Assembly (NCBI GenBank): GCA_033852115.1
Contig: JAWSVE010000008.1
Coordinates: 558,001 to 622,000, forward strand
Direction of reading: 5' to 3'
DNA length: 64,000 nucleotides
DNA from: JAWSVE01 sp033852115
GTDB lineage: Bacteria; Pseudomonadota; Gammaproteobacteria; Pseudomonadales; Cellvibrionaceae
The translations under genes were made by a program, and so were the position numbers. Under the pieces are notes generated by a model, which made no database searches, was not told the DNA's origin, and saw only the letters and a list, made by a program, of their open reading frames with translations. Of this stretch, positions 1 to 8,132 are shown piece after piece (the first letter of the stretch is position 1; each line of letters begins with the position of its first letter).

Positions 1-731
1 TGTTGCATGTGTACTAGCAATTTGCTGACATCTTCGAAATTGTTTAATTGACAAAAACTGACAACTTGAGAGTTAGGTTTCGGAAATAATTTTAATACCG
101 CTTTGGTAATGATACCCAGCGTACCTTCACTACCAATAAACAATTGCTTTAGGTCGTAACCCGTGTTGTTTTTTCGCAGCTTATGCATTTCGTTAATGAT
201 GGTGCCATCAGCGAGTACCATTTCCATGCCTATCACTAAGTCTCGCATCATGCCGTAACGAATCACTCGGTTGCCTCCAGCATTGGTGGCGAGATTGCCG
301 CCTATGCTGCAACTGCCGCGCGCACCGAGATCTAGAGGAAACAGCAAGCCTGCTTCGTCTGCTTTTTCCTGAACTATTTGCAGGGGCGTTCCCGCTTCAA
401 CGGTGATACTTGCGCTGTAAGGATCTACCTCAAGTATTGAATTCATTCTGTCCAAGCTGAGGGTGACTTCGCCTTCTAAGGGCGCTGCCGCAGATACCAA
501 ACCAGTCATTCCGCCTTGAGGGCTCACAGGTTGGTCGTTTTGATGGCACAGAGACAATATTTGAGAGACTTGCTCGGTGTTGGCTGGGCGAAGGTGTAAC
601 ACGGGGCAAATTTTTCTAGCGCCCATTATGTCTTTGTAGTGTTTTTGATCGATGGCGTCGCCTTCGCGATAACCTTGTGGTCCAACGATTTGCTTGAGTT
701 CTTCAAAGAATGGGGATGCTGTTGTGGTCAT
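1..731 (-). CDS. FAD-binding oxidase, GlcD/D-lactate dehydrogenase type (3' end outside window)
   Basis: The reading frame starts at the ATG at 731 and runs open to the left edge, giving 243 residues with no stop. It carries the FAD-binding PCMH fold of the glycolate oxidase GlcD/D-2-hydroxyacid dehydrogenase family. Visible marks are SPQGGMTGLV near residue 60, where FAD binds, then GGNLATNAGGNRVIRYG and GSEGTLGIIT. Such enzymes oxidise a 2-hydroxyacid to the 2-oxoacid and pass electrons to a quinone or cytochrome. The substrate cannot be told because the C-terminal substrate domain is missing. The gene lies on the same strand as the di-iron protein gene, 80 bp downstream of its stop. Confidence 0.85.
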   Translation of the reverse strand, partial: MTTTASPFFEELKQIVGPQGYREGDAIDQKHYKDIMGARKICPVLHLRPANTEQVSQILSLCHQNDQPVSPQGGMTGLVSAAAPLEGEVTLSLDRMNSILEVDPYSASITVEAGTPLQIVQEKADEAGLLFPLDLGARGSCSIGGNLATNAGGNRVIRYGMMRDLVIGMEMVLADGTIINEMHKLRKNNTGYDLKQLFIGSEGTLGIITKAVLKLFPKPNSQVVSFCQLNNFEDVSKLLVHMQ

Positions 732-811
732 AACGTTTGCTAAACTGGCCAGTTGAAGCGGCCAAGTTTAGCACAGCGAGAGATTAAGAAAGGTTAGCCT
801 AGAGGCGAAAT

Positions 812-1549
812 TTACTTTGCGATAGCGGTTCCGACATCTAGGGTTTCGAACCAGTCGAGGAATCGTTTGATGTTATTCCCGGTAAATACTCGACCATGTT
901 GCGGTGCCATGATGTCGATGTCTAGTTGCCTGACGCGGTTAATCCAGTCCTGCTTGGCGCGGTTGGAGGGCATCCAGCGTTCATGGAAGCCTTTCATTTT
1001 GGGTATGTGCTCGTCAAAATCGGTCACCTCAAATGGCGCGCCAGCGGGTTCTAATGCTGCACCAATATCACCGCTCATTAATATTTTCGCCTGCGGGTCG
1101 TAGACGTGAAAGTTACCCGAAGCGTGTAGGTAGTGAGCAGGGATAAATTTTAGCGTTACGCCGTCGAGTTCCAAGGAATCACCGCCATCGGGAATGGAGA
1201 CGTATTCAATAGTATCCATTCCAAAATGACGAATAAAACCCTCCCATAGCCATGGTGCGTGGAGTTTCGCGTGTTCAAGTGCTTTGTCCCAGAGTCCCAG
1301 AGAGGAAATGATATCTGGGTCTTGGTGTGAGGCGAATAGGTGGGTAATTTGCTCGACCGGCACTTGTTTTACCACGCTAGCCAGCATGGCTGAGAAAAGC
1401 TCGACGCCACCTGGGTCCATCAACAGTGCGTTATTTGCGGTGCGCACCATATACTGGTTGGTATCGATAATTTTGTCGGGTTTGTCTGGATCTCGACCAA
1501 ACATAAACCACTGATGACGACCGTTGTTGAAAATCTCGCGTGTTAGCAT
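812..1549 (-). CDS. ODP-type metallo-beta-lactamase-fold di-iron protein
   Basis: This 245-residue protein has the beta-lactamase fold of the oxygen-binding di-iron branch related to flavodiiron proteins, but no flavodoxin domain. Likely metal ligands are in SHQDPD, where the flavodiiron HxExD motif has become HxDxD and the following His is replaced by Ile. Others are in the LH of PAHYLHASGN, the Asp of SGDIGAA and the His of PQHGRVF. Members of this branch sense or reduce O2, and some work with chemotaxis receptors. The gene lies 36 bp downstream of the receptor-like gene, which suggests an operon and a sensory job. A hydrolase role cannot be excluded. Confidence 0.75.
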   Translation of the reverse strand: MLTREIFNNGRHQWFMFGRDPDKPDKIIDTNQYMVRTANNALLMDPGGVELFSAMLASVVKQVPVEQITHLFASHQDPDIISSLGLWDKALEHAKLHAPWLWEGFIRHFGMDTIEYVSIPDGGDSLELDGVTLKFIPAHYLHASGNFHVYDPQAKILMSGDIGAALEPAGAPFEVTDFDEHIPKMKGFHERWMPSNRAKQDWINRVRQLDIDIMAPQHGRVFTGNNIKRFLDWFETLDVGTAIAK

Positions 1550-1585
1550 AATCGATCCGTGATGTTGGTAGTGTTAAAGCGATTG

Positions 1586-2197
1586 CTATGACAATCCTGC
1601 AAACAGTTGTTGTGAATGACGGACGTGGTTCTGTATTTTTCCAGCGGCGTCGCCGACGTTAGAGGCAATAACAGACAGCGGCTGCTCAAATTGTTTCCCA
1701 GACTGTGAGGCTTCAACTCGCGACATTGTTGATAGCACGGCGGCTGTCCGGAGCTCTCTGGAGAGTTCCTCTAAATCACTGTGAAGGCCCTGAACTTGCT
1801 GCTCAAATGCGCCTTTTAGCTCTACGTGTTCGGCTTCAATCTTAGAATAGGCTGGCGCTAGGCTGGTTAAAAATTCAGCATCTTCCGCTAACGTGTAGGC
1901 TCGCTTGAAGCTATCGAGGGTCGCCTCGACTCTAGCTGACTCAGAGGCCATGCGGCTAATGACAATTGCCCGGCCATTAATTTGCTGGGACGCTTCCACC
2001 GTTTTACTGGCTAAGTCGTCAATGAACTCTGTAATGGCTCGAAACCCCGCTGCGCCTTGTCCTGCTCGTAGGGCAAGTGCGCGGGCATTGCTCGCTGTGA
2101 GCGCGATTTGACGCGCTACCAACATGGCTTTATGGAGTTCTGATGCGACGATTGCTGCAACCACAAAATGGGTGCGATGCTGACTACCCGAGCTCAT
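1586..2197 (-). CDS. small soluble methyl-accepting-protein-like helical protein
   Basis: A 203-residue, almost wholly helical protein with no membrane segment. Around residues 30-75 the sequence LTASNARALALRAGQGAAGF followed by RAITEFIDDLASKT resembles the hairpin tip of chemoreceptors, where NxLALNAAVEAARAGExGxGF and VVADEVRxLA are usual. The match is degenerate: the Glu/Ala pattern is partly lost. The rest is heptad-rich coiled coil. The product may be a cytoplasmic receptor or adaptor that reports the state of the co-transcribed di-iron protein. Whether it can still contact CheA/CheW is unknown. The family call comes from pattern recognition only. Confidence 0.55.
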   Translation of the reverse strand: MSSGSQHRTHFVVAAIVASELHKAMLVARQIALTASNARALALRAGQGAAGFRAITEFIDDLASKTVEASQQINGRAIVISRMASESARVEATLDSFKRAYTLAEDAEFLTSLAPAYSKIEAEHVELKGAFEQQVQGLHSDLEELSRELRTAAVLSTMSRVEASQSGKQFEQPLSVIASNVGDAAGKIQNHVRHSQQLFAGLS

Positions 2198-2303
2198 GAA
2201 TGTCTCTTTCCTGTTGTCATTACCCTAGGCGACCTCGGCTGAAGCGGAGAGGGTGACTCGTGTTCTCTTAAGTTATAGCACATTCCACCGATAGCGCCGT
2301 CTC

Positions 2304-2336
2304 TTGACGGGTAGATTTATCTGGGTAAATATACAG
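2304..2336 (+). promoter_or_regulatory. promoter overlapped by a LexA (SOS) box
   Basis: CTGGGTAAATATACAG at 2321-2336 fits the gammaproteobacterial LexA consensus CTG-N10-CAG, with an AT-rich centre. It overlaps a putative -10 (AAATAT, 2327-2332) that lies 17 bp from a -35 TTGACG at 2304-2309. The box ends 31 bp before the nuclease start codon. The right half matches the consensus TATACAG exactly; the left half is weaker. Confidence 0.6.
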
Positions 2337-2367
2337 TTGTTTTTATCGTGTTAGGGGCACCTGAATC

Positions 2368-3765
2368 ATGCTATTCCCCCAGGGACATTTCGTTTTTCTC
2401 GATTTGGAGACTACCGGTGGTAAGGCTAGCCAAGATCGCATCACAGAGGTGGGGCTTATCGAGGTGCTTGATGGTGAGGTGGTAGATCAATATCAAAGTC
2501 TAGTGAATCCGGGTGTCCCTATTTCTTCCTTCATTACATCACTGACGGGTATTGACGACCAGCTTGTAGCCGATGCACCTGCGTTCTCGGATATTGCAGA
2601 AGACCTGCTGAGTCATCTACACGGGAGAACACTGGTGGCGCATAACGCCAGGTTTGATCATGGTTTTTTGAAGAATGAATTCAAACGATTAGGTTATGAC
2701 TATCGCACCAAGGTGATGTGCACGGTTAAGCTTTCTCGCCTCGTGACCCCCGATCTCAACAAGCACAGTCTTGATAATCTCATTCATGTTCACGGCTTAC
2801 ATGTCGATGCTCGCCACCGAGCGATGGGTGATGCTGATTTGTTGGTGCAACTGGTTGCGCGCTGGTCTCGTTTACTGGGGGTTGAGGCAGTGCAGACCGC
2901 TATCCAGCAATTAACTCGCCGTTCTAGCATGCCGCCAAACCTCCCGCTTGACGAAGTGGATAAGTTACCGAATTGCCCGGGAGTCTATAAATTTTATGAT
3001 AACCGTGATGCACTGCTCTACGTGGGAAAATCGGTGAGCATACGTGACCGAGTTAAATCACATTTTAGCGCTGACCATGCCAGTGACAAAGAAATGGAAT
3101 TGTCACGTCAAGTGGTGAGAATTGAATACGTAGAGACTGCCGGTGATTTAGGCGCGCAATTACTAGAGGCAAATTTAATTAAAACACAATCACCAATTTA
3201 TAACCGTCAGTTGCGTCGGAATAAAAAACTTTGGTATATGCTGCTAGAGCAAGACGGCAACGGTTATCTCCGAGTTGCGATTAAAAGCGGCGACTCTCTT
3301 CCTCTGGAATCTCTAGATAAAACAGTTGGGCTGTTTCGCTCTAAGAAAATGACAGAACAAACGCTTCGTAAAGTCGCGGAAGACAATAGTCTCTGTCATC
3401 GCCTCACAGGACTGGAAAAATCAAGAAAAGGGGCGTGTTTTGCGCACCAGCTTAAACGCTGCCATGGCGCCTGTGTTGGAAAAGAAGAAGCCGCTGATTA
3501 CAACCAACGACTTTTGTCAGGTTTGGACGATTGGCGGGTTAAAGTCTGGCCTTATGCGGGGCCTGTGGTGATAAAAGAGATGTCAGCGCAGCTGACAAAT
3601 TTCCATCTCATTGATCAATGGTGCTATCTTGGTTCTGCTGAATCTATTGAGTCATTGCCTGATCAAAAATCCACAACCCCTTTCGAATACGACCTCTATA
3701 AAATTGTGCTGAAGTTTTTTGACAAGGCCGATAAAAATCCAAACTATCAGCTTATTATGCTTTAG
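2368..3765 (+). CDS. DnaQ-like 3'-5' exonuclease fused to GIY-YIG (UvrC/Cho-type) nuclease
   Basis: A 465-residue fusion. Residues 1-170 form a DEDDh exonuclease with FLDLETTGG, then VAHNARFDHGFL, and HRAMGDADL as the HxAxxDA motif. Residues 190-290 form a GIY-YIG endonuclease with CPGVYKFYD and LLYVGKSVSIRDRVKSHF. This is the UvrC N-terminal/Cho type that makes the 3' incision in nucleotide excision repair. The remainder holds a Cys-rich stretch (CFAHQLKRCHGAC) also known from Cho-like proteins. The likely role is processing of damaged DNA in the cytoplasm. The LexA-like box just upstream suggests SOS induction, as for E. coli cho. The UvrB-binding and helix-hairpin-helix parts of UvrC are absent. 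Confidence 0.9.
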   Translation: MLFPQGHFVFLDLETTGGKASQDRITEVGLIEVLDGEVVDQYQSLVNPGVPISSFITSLTGIDDQLVADAPAFSDIAEDLLSHLHGRTLVAHNARFDHGFLKNEFKRLGYDYRTKVMCTVKLSRLVTPDLNKHSLDNLIHVHGLHVDARHRAMGDADLLVQLVARWSRLLGVEAVQTAIQQLTRRSSMPPNLPLDEVDKLPNCPGVYKFYDNRDALLYVGKSVSIRDRVKSHFSADHASDKEMELSRQVVRIEYVETAGDLGAQLLEANLIKTQSPIYNRQLRRNKKLWYMLLEQDGNGYLRVAIKSGDSLPLESLDKTVGLFRSKKMTEQTLRKVAEDNSLCHRLTGLEKSRKGACFAHQLKRCHGACVGKEEAADYNQRLLSGLDDWRVKVWPYAGPVVIKEMSAQLTNFHLIDQWCYLGSAESIESLPDQKSTTPFEYDLYKIVLKFFDKADKNPNYQLIML

Positions 3766-3775
3766 ATAAAGTTGA

Positions 3776-4111
3776 TCAGTTTACCTTTTTAACAAACTCA
3801 GATTTCAATTTCATGGCTCCGATGCCATCGATTTTGCAGTCAATGTCGTGGTCTCCATCGACTAGCCGAATGTTTTTTACTTTGGTGCCTACTTTGACGA
3901 CAGACGATGAACCTTTGACCTTCAAATCTTTAATAACGGTCACGGTATCGCCGTCCTGAAGCGGGTTGCCATTGGCATCGAAAATTGTGTTGTCGTCTTC
4001 TAGTGATTCGGCTTCTGACCATTCGTGGGCACATTCGGGGCAAATTAATAATGTGCCGTCTGAGTAGGTAAACTCAGAATTACACTTAGGGCAGTTGGGA
4101 AAGTCGCTCAT
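3776..4111 (-). CDS. YjdM/PhnA-type zinc-ribbon protein
   Basis: A 111-residue protein with an N-terminal zinc ribbon, CPKC at about residues 8-11 and CPEC at about 24-27. The PhnA/YjdM domain follows (DANGNPLQDGDTVTVIKDL, then VKVGTKVKNIRLVDGDHDIDC). The family was first named after phosphonate uptake, but no phosphonate genes are near and its true role is unknown. The length is typical of the family. It converges with the exonuclease gene, with 10 bp between the two stop codons. Confidence 0.85.
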   Translation of the reverse strand: MSDFPNCPKCNSEFTYSDGTLLICPECAHEWSEAESLEDDNTIFDANGNPLQDGDTVTVIKDLKVKGSSSVVKVGTKVKNIRLVDGDHDIDCKIDGIGAMKLKSEFVKKVN

Positions 4112-4147
4112 AATAAATCACTTATGGTTAGTAATGGATGGGAGGGG

Positions 4148-4426
4148 TTATCGATTTCCCCATATTTTACAGACAGCCCGGTCATTGCCGAGTAAGCCAA
4201 CTACGGTGCACACTAGACCCGCGCCTGAGAAAACAATGAGAGGTAATAAGTAACCTATATCGCCTGCTTTGATTGCGCTAGGTGCGAGAAACAAACTTAA
4301 CCCTAAAAATAGAATGCCAACAACGATGAGTACTTTTCTGTTTAAGGGCTTGTAAGAATACGGGTCGGTACCCGATTCAAACGGCGAAAGGATAGGGAAG
4401 AATAATTTTCTGAAAAATGATTTCAT
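4148..4426 (-). CDS. small two-helix inner-membrane protein
   Basis: I do not recognise this 92-residue protein. It has a basic, cytoplasmic-looking start (KSFFRKLFF). Two hydrophobic segments follow at about residues 31-50 and 58-80, and the tail carries two Cys. The gene lies on the minus strand between the pyridoxamine-oxidase-like gene and the zinc-ribbon gene, so it may be co-transcribed with one or both. No signal peptide cleavage site is evident. Confidence 0.55.
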   Translation of the reverse strand: MKSFFRKLFFPILSPFESGTDPYSYKPLNRKVLIVVGILFLGLSLFLAPSAIKAGDIGYLLPLIVFSGAGLVCTVVGLLGNDRAVCKIWGNR

Positions 4427-4478
4427 AATAGTGTTCGCAATAGTCGGAAGTATATTGATTGCTTTTTTAGGAGTTTAG

Positions 4479-5129
4479 TTATCGCTTTGCAGTTGGCAAA
4501 ACATCGCTGAAAACCGCTTCACTTTTCCAGTCTGGCTCGGGAGTTTTTTGACCCGATTGCGGTACGTACTGATTAGTGCCAATTTTTTTATGTGGGTGAA
4601 TGTAGCGGCCGCAATTGACAAATATATTCGTGATTTCTATCTGGACAATGTACTCGGATTCTGGGTATTCGTCACGCAGAGGGTTCTCAATCTGTACGCT
4701 AGCTTCACCGTGAACTCGTAGTCTATTCGGCGAGCTAAAATCAATAAACAGGAGGCCAATCTTGGTTGAGTCGATAATGTTGCCGGCAGTCAAAAACATG
4801 CCATTCCCATCGTAACCAGGAAACGCCAATTGTCGCTCGTTAAGCACTTTTACAAACCCTGGGTTGCCTCCTTTGTATGACACCGTGGGCTGTCCAGCCT
4901 CATCAACCGTGCTGACGAAAACCATGTCCTGCGAACTAATAAACGCTTGTTCCGCTTCAGTGAGCTGATCGTGAACAATGATTTTGTTGAGGCGGTCTGC
5001 AAGCTTTTCAGACGCAAAGGTTTGTTGTAGATGTCGGTGGCCGTTTTTATAAAAATCTTTCACAATAGCTATGCTGTGGTTGTTGGTTGCATCAATTAAG
5101 TTAGTTGTCGGGTGTGTTTGCCGAAGCAT
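4479..5129 (-). CDS. pyridoxamine 5'-phosphate oxidase-fold flavoprotein
   Basis: Up to 216 residues with the split-barrel FMN-binding fold. Visible are FISSQDMVFVSTVDEAGQPTV, then YKGGNPGFVKV and LLFIDFSSPNRLRVHGEA, typical of the PPOX family whose members bind FMN, F420 or haem. The substrate is unknown. The C-terminus has the IHPHKKIG stretch common in one subgroup. The ATG at 5129 overlaps the preceding phosphatidyltransferase gene by 29 bp. A GTG at 5063 would give a 194-residue protein starting at KDFYKNGHRHLQQ, where family similarity seems to begin. Neither start has a convincing ribosome-binding site. Confidence 0.8.
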   Translation of the reverse strand: MLRQTHPTTNLIDATNNHSIAIVKDFYKNGHRHLQQTFASEKLADRLNKIIVHDQLTEAEQAFISSQDMVFVSTVDEAGQPTVSYKGGNPGFVKVLNERQLAFPGYDGNGMFLTAGNIIDSTKIGLLFIDFSSPNRLRVHGEASVQIENPLRDEYPESEYIVQIEITNIFVNCGRYIHPHKKIGTNQYVPQSGQKTPEPDWKSEAVFSDVLPTAKR

Positions 5130-5664
5130 GGGTCATGGCTTTCCCGCCCCACACTTTAATGTAATTGCCGCCGCTAATTACTGCGAGTGCAATGAGTAGC
5201 CACAACATGCCCTGAAACATTTCGGCGGTAAAAACCGGTGTCACTTGTTGAGTGAGCACCATTAAAACAAAACAAATCTGCACTAGCGTACTGGCTTTTC
5301 CCCAAAAGCTAGGAGCCATATCGTATCGTCCATAAAGCCAGTGATAGCAAATGGCGCCGGTGAGTATCACTACATCGCGGGCAACCACTAGCCAGGCAAC
5401 CCATTCTGGAACCAGCCCTACCCACGCCAGGCTAACGAAGGTGCCGATCAGTAACGCTTTATCGGATATCGGGTCAGCGATGGCACCGTATCGAGATTGA
5501 GCATTGAATCGTCGCGCAATCCACCCATCTAGCCCGTCGGTTACTCCCGCAATAAAGGCAAGTACCAGCACTAGAGAAAACTCTCCCTCGATGATTAACC
5601 AAGCAATCGGTGCGGCAAGAAGAATACGCAACGTTGTTAATAGGTTAGGAACTTGCTTCAGCAT
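5101..5664 (-). CDS. CDP-alcohol phosphatidyltransferase (PgsA-like)
   Basis: A 187-residue integral membrane enzyme with the diagnostic motif D-x2-DG-x2-AR-x8-G-x3-D-x3-D, seen as DGLDGWIARR and then GAIADPISD at about residues 42-68. About five hydrophobic segments are present. Enzymes of this class transfer a phosphatidyl group from CDP-diacylglycerol to an alcohol such as glycerol-3-phosphate in phospholipid synthesis. The length fits PgsA, but which alcohol is used cannot be settled from the sequence. Its 3' end overlaps the next gene. Confidence 0.85.
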   Translation of the reverse strand: MLKQVPNLLTTLRILLAAPIAWLIIEGEFSLVLVLAFIAGVTDGLDGWIARRFNAQSRYGAIADPISDKALLIGTFVSLAWVGLVPEWVAWLVVARDVVILTGAICYHWLYGRYDMAPSFWGKASTLVQICFVLMVLTQQVTPVFTAEMFQGMLWLLIALAVISGGNYIKVWGGKAMTHASANTPDN

Positions 5665-5806
5665 GCGAGATTAGGCTCTATTTGAGTCGACTTGATAAGA
5701 CAAAAAGTTGTCGTATATCGATATAGGCGTTGGCGCATATTGTAGAGTAAAGTGGCCCGTTTACGTAGTCACTATTGGCATAAACTTACAATTACAAAGG
5801 ATAATT

Positions 5807-6505
5807 ATGCTTGATTCACCATCTGCCCAAACGCGTTCTTCGGGTATCAATGAGCAAACTAGCGCAGATGGTCAGGCAGTCTATAGTCGCACAGTATTAG
5901 CTATCTATGACTGGTGGGTGTTGGGTGTTTCAAATCACTACATCTGGAAATGCCCCACACATATTTTACGTGAAGAGTTCAAAAAGTTCGCCAGTGCAAA
6001 TCATCTCGACATTGGTGTCGGTACGGGCTATTACCTACAGCGCTGCTTGTTGCCCACACAGCATCGTCTCGCGTTAATGGATTTAAATGAAAATAGTTTA
6101 CGTGTCGCCAGTGCGCGATCTGGGCTCCGTAACGTCGAATTATACCAACGCAATGTGTTAGTCCCTTTTGATTTAAATTGCCCACATTTTGATTCAATCA
6201 GTATGAACTACTTGCTGCACTGTATTCCAGGCTCTATGGCTGAAAAGCTTGTGGTAATGAGGCATGCAGCGGATTACTTGCAGCCAGGAGGTGTTCTTTA
6301 TGGCAGTACGATTTTGTCGCAAGGTGTTCGCAGTGCTACTCGCGCCAAAAAATTAATGAATTTCTACAATAAGAAAGGAATTTTTCACAACGCGGGAGAT
6401 AATAAAGACGCATTGGAAAATGGTCTGAGAGAAATATTTGATGACGTGGAGTGTCGTGTCGAAGGCTGTGTTGCGATCTTCTCTGCCAGGAAGCCCGCAC
6501 AGTAG
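5807..6505 (+). CDS. class I SAM-dependent methyltransferase
   Basis: A 232-residue protein from the ATG at 5807, chosen because AAGGA lies 6 bp upstream; the frame is open 33 codons further back. Motif I is LDIGVGTGYYL, followed by an acidic loop (LMDLNENSL) and SISMNYLLHCIPG, giving a Rossmann-fold methyltransferase. Further on, GGVLYGSTILSQGV fits motif III. The substrate is unknown; the family contains small-molecule methyltransferases. It is a single gene, divergent from pgsA-like and convergent with the LysE-type gene. Confidence 0.8.
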   Translation: MLDSPSAQTRSSGINEQTSADGQAVYSRTVLAIYDWWVLGVSNHYIWKCPTHILREEFKKFASANHLDIGVGTGYYLQRCLLPTQHRLALMDLNENSLRVASARSGLRNVELYQRNVLVPFDLNCPHFDSISMNYLLHCIPGSMAEKLVVMRHAADYLQPGGVLYGSTILSQGVRSATRAKKLMNFYNKKGIFHNAGDNKDALENGLREIFDDVECRVEGCVAIFSARKPAQ

Positions 6506-6510
6506 CCGCG

Positions 6511-7098
6511 TTACCATATCCACAGCGAGGCAACAGTGTACATGGTTAGCAACACCAAACTGGCTTGCACGCTGCGGCGATAGCGAGAGTTGTTGTAGAT
6601 GCTCTGTAGAAACCGCCCAAATAACGTCCAGGCTGAAATGCTGCCCATTGCGACCACCATAAAGGTAACAACGAATGATGCGATGTTGTACCAGTGTGTA
6701 TCCGATATAAATAGTACAGTTGCCGTGATGCCCACTAACCACGCTTTAGGGTTGATAAATTGAAAACTGGCCGCTTGCCAGCATGTCATCGGTTTAGATG
6801 CGATATTAGATTCTGAGATAGCATTTTGTAGGTGGAGAATGTTCCACAAAAGATACAACAAATATAATGATGCAGCAAAAGACAGCAGCCATCGCGCATA
6901 AGGGCTTGCCAGGATTGTCTGTCCAATTCCGTAGCCGCACATGATAAAAATCACCGTCATACCCAATTCTATTCCCAACGCATGTGGAACTGTTTTTATA
7001 AATCCAAATTGCATGCCGGATGCCGCGAGCATTAAATTGTTGGGACCTGGCGTAATTGAGGCAACAAACGCAAATACGATTAACGCGTAAAAATCCAT
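6511..7098 (-). CDS. LysE/RhtB-family amino-acid exporter
   Basis: A 195-residue membrane protein with about six hydrophobic segments and the family signature FVASITPGPNNLMLAASG at residues 11-28. LysE/RhtB proteins export amino acids such as lysine, threonine or homoserine across the inner membrane. The gene follows phzF by 40 bp on the same strand and shares a neighbourhood with a MocR regulator, a grouping seen in many proteobacteria. The substrate is not predictable. Confidence 0.85.
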   Translation of the reverse strand: MDFYALIVFAFVASITPGPNNLMLAASGMQFGFIKTVPHALGIELGMTVIFIMCGYGIGQTILASPYARWLLSFAASLYLLYLLWNILHLQNAISESNIASKPMTCWQAASFQFINPKAWLVGITATVLFISDTHWYNIASFVVTFMVVAMGSISAWTLFGRFLQSIYNNSRYRRSVQASLVLLTMYTVASLWIW

Positions 7099-7138
7099 CT
7101 TTCTTCGCTTAGTAGGTTGGTATAAGTCGATGACTAAT

Positions 7139-7948
7139 TTACTGGTTTAAGTTGCCGCGCATAACTAATACGGCATTCCCAAAAATATTCACACGGTTCC
7201 CTCTCACCTCAAGCTGAAGATCGCCCGATCGCGAGGAAATTTGCCGAGCGTTAAGTGCTGACTTGCCTAGTTGCTCGCGCCAGTAATAGGCAAGAGCGCA
7301 GTGTGCAGAACCGGTGACGGGGTCCTCATTGATCCCTTTGCTTGGGGCAAAAAAACGTGAGACAAAATCAATACTTTTATTATTCGCAGGCGCCGTGACG
7401 ATAATGGGGTCAAAGGCTTTTAGGGCGCTAAAGTCTGGTGAAAGGTTGGCCACAGATTTTTCGTAGGGAAGTACCAACAAATATCGGTCGTCTGTGCGAT
7501 AGCACTCGGCTGATGCTAGATCGAGCGCATCTAGCAGGGCCTCGTTGGGAGCGCACTGCTTGATTGGGGTTAAAGGAAAGTCCATACACAACATTTGACG
7601 ATCACGATGTTGATGTACGAAGAGCTTGCCGCTTTGGGTATGGAACGTGAGTTGATTACTACAAGAAATACCCTCGTTGAACAAAGTGAAGGCCGACGCG
7701 AGCGTCGCGTGGCCGCATAGCGCGACTTCCACTGTGGGCGTAAACCAGCGCAGATCCCATTCTGTGTCGCTGCGCCTGCGAAGAAATGCTGTTTCCGAGA
7801 GATTAAATTCTGCGGCAACGTGTTGCATCCAGGCGTCGGATTGCTCGTCGTCAACAATCACTACGGCGGCTGGGTTGCCGTGGAAAGGATCTCGTGTGAA
7901 GGCATCAACAATGAAACACGGTGCAGGCATGGTTGCGTCCTCTGTCAT
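7139..7948 (-). CDS. PhzF-family isomerase-like protein
   Basis: A 269-residue protein of the PhzF/diaminopimelate-epimerase fold. Seen are FTRDPFHGNPAAVV near the N-terminus, FNLSETAFL with the catalytic Glu, RWFTPTVEVALCGHATLASA, and GINEDPVTGSAHCALA, all diagnostic. PhzF of phenazine synthesis isomerises DHHA, but most family members are uncharacterised and no other phenazine gene is present, so that role is unlikely. The gene is divergent from the MocR regulator, which probably controls it through the repeated sites between them. The start may be six codons later (MPAP). Confidence 0.85.
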   Translation of the reverse strand: MTEDATMPAPCFIVDAFTRDPFHGNPAAVVIVDDEQSDAWMQHVAAEFNLSETAFLRRRSDTEWDLRWFTPTVEVALCGHATLASAFTLFNEGISCSNQLTFHTQSGKLFVHQHRDRQMLCMDFPLTPIKQCAPNEALLDALDLASAECYRTDDRYLLVLPYEKSVANLSPDFSALKAFDPIIVTAPANNKSIDFVSRFFAPSKGINEDPVTGSAHCALAYYWREQLGKSALNARQISSRSGDLQLEVRGNRVNIFGNAVLVMRGNLNQ

Positions 7949-7987
7949 TAGGGAAGATGACGCTAGTGTAGCGATGACGTATCATCG

Positions 7988-8071
7988 ATACAGATGCAAG
8001 TTACATATTTTTGATACGGTACAGATGTGTTTTTTATGGATCTGTATTGTTCAAGGTGACCAAATCTGTAC
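7988..8071. promoter_or_regulatory. four operator-like repeats between phzF-like and mocR-like genes
   Basis: Four copies of an 8-bp unit lie in the 184-bp divergent intergenic region: ATACAGAT at 7988-7995, GTACAGAT at 8019-8026, ATCTGTAT at 8040-8047 and ATCTGTAC at 8064-8071. The first two point one way and the last two are inverted. Paired repeats of this sort are usual targets of dimeric MocR/GabR/PdxR regulators. Assignment to the adjacent MocR protein is an inference. Confidence 0.6.
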
Positions 8072-8132
8072 TGCTTTTCTCAGTTAAGTGAGCAACGCGA
8101 ACCTTTAGACCTTCTCTCGTTGGACGACAATT

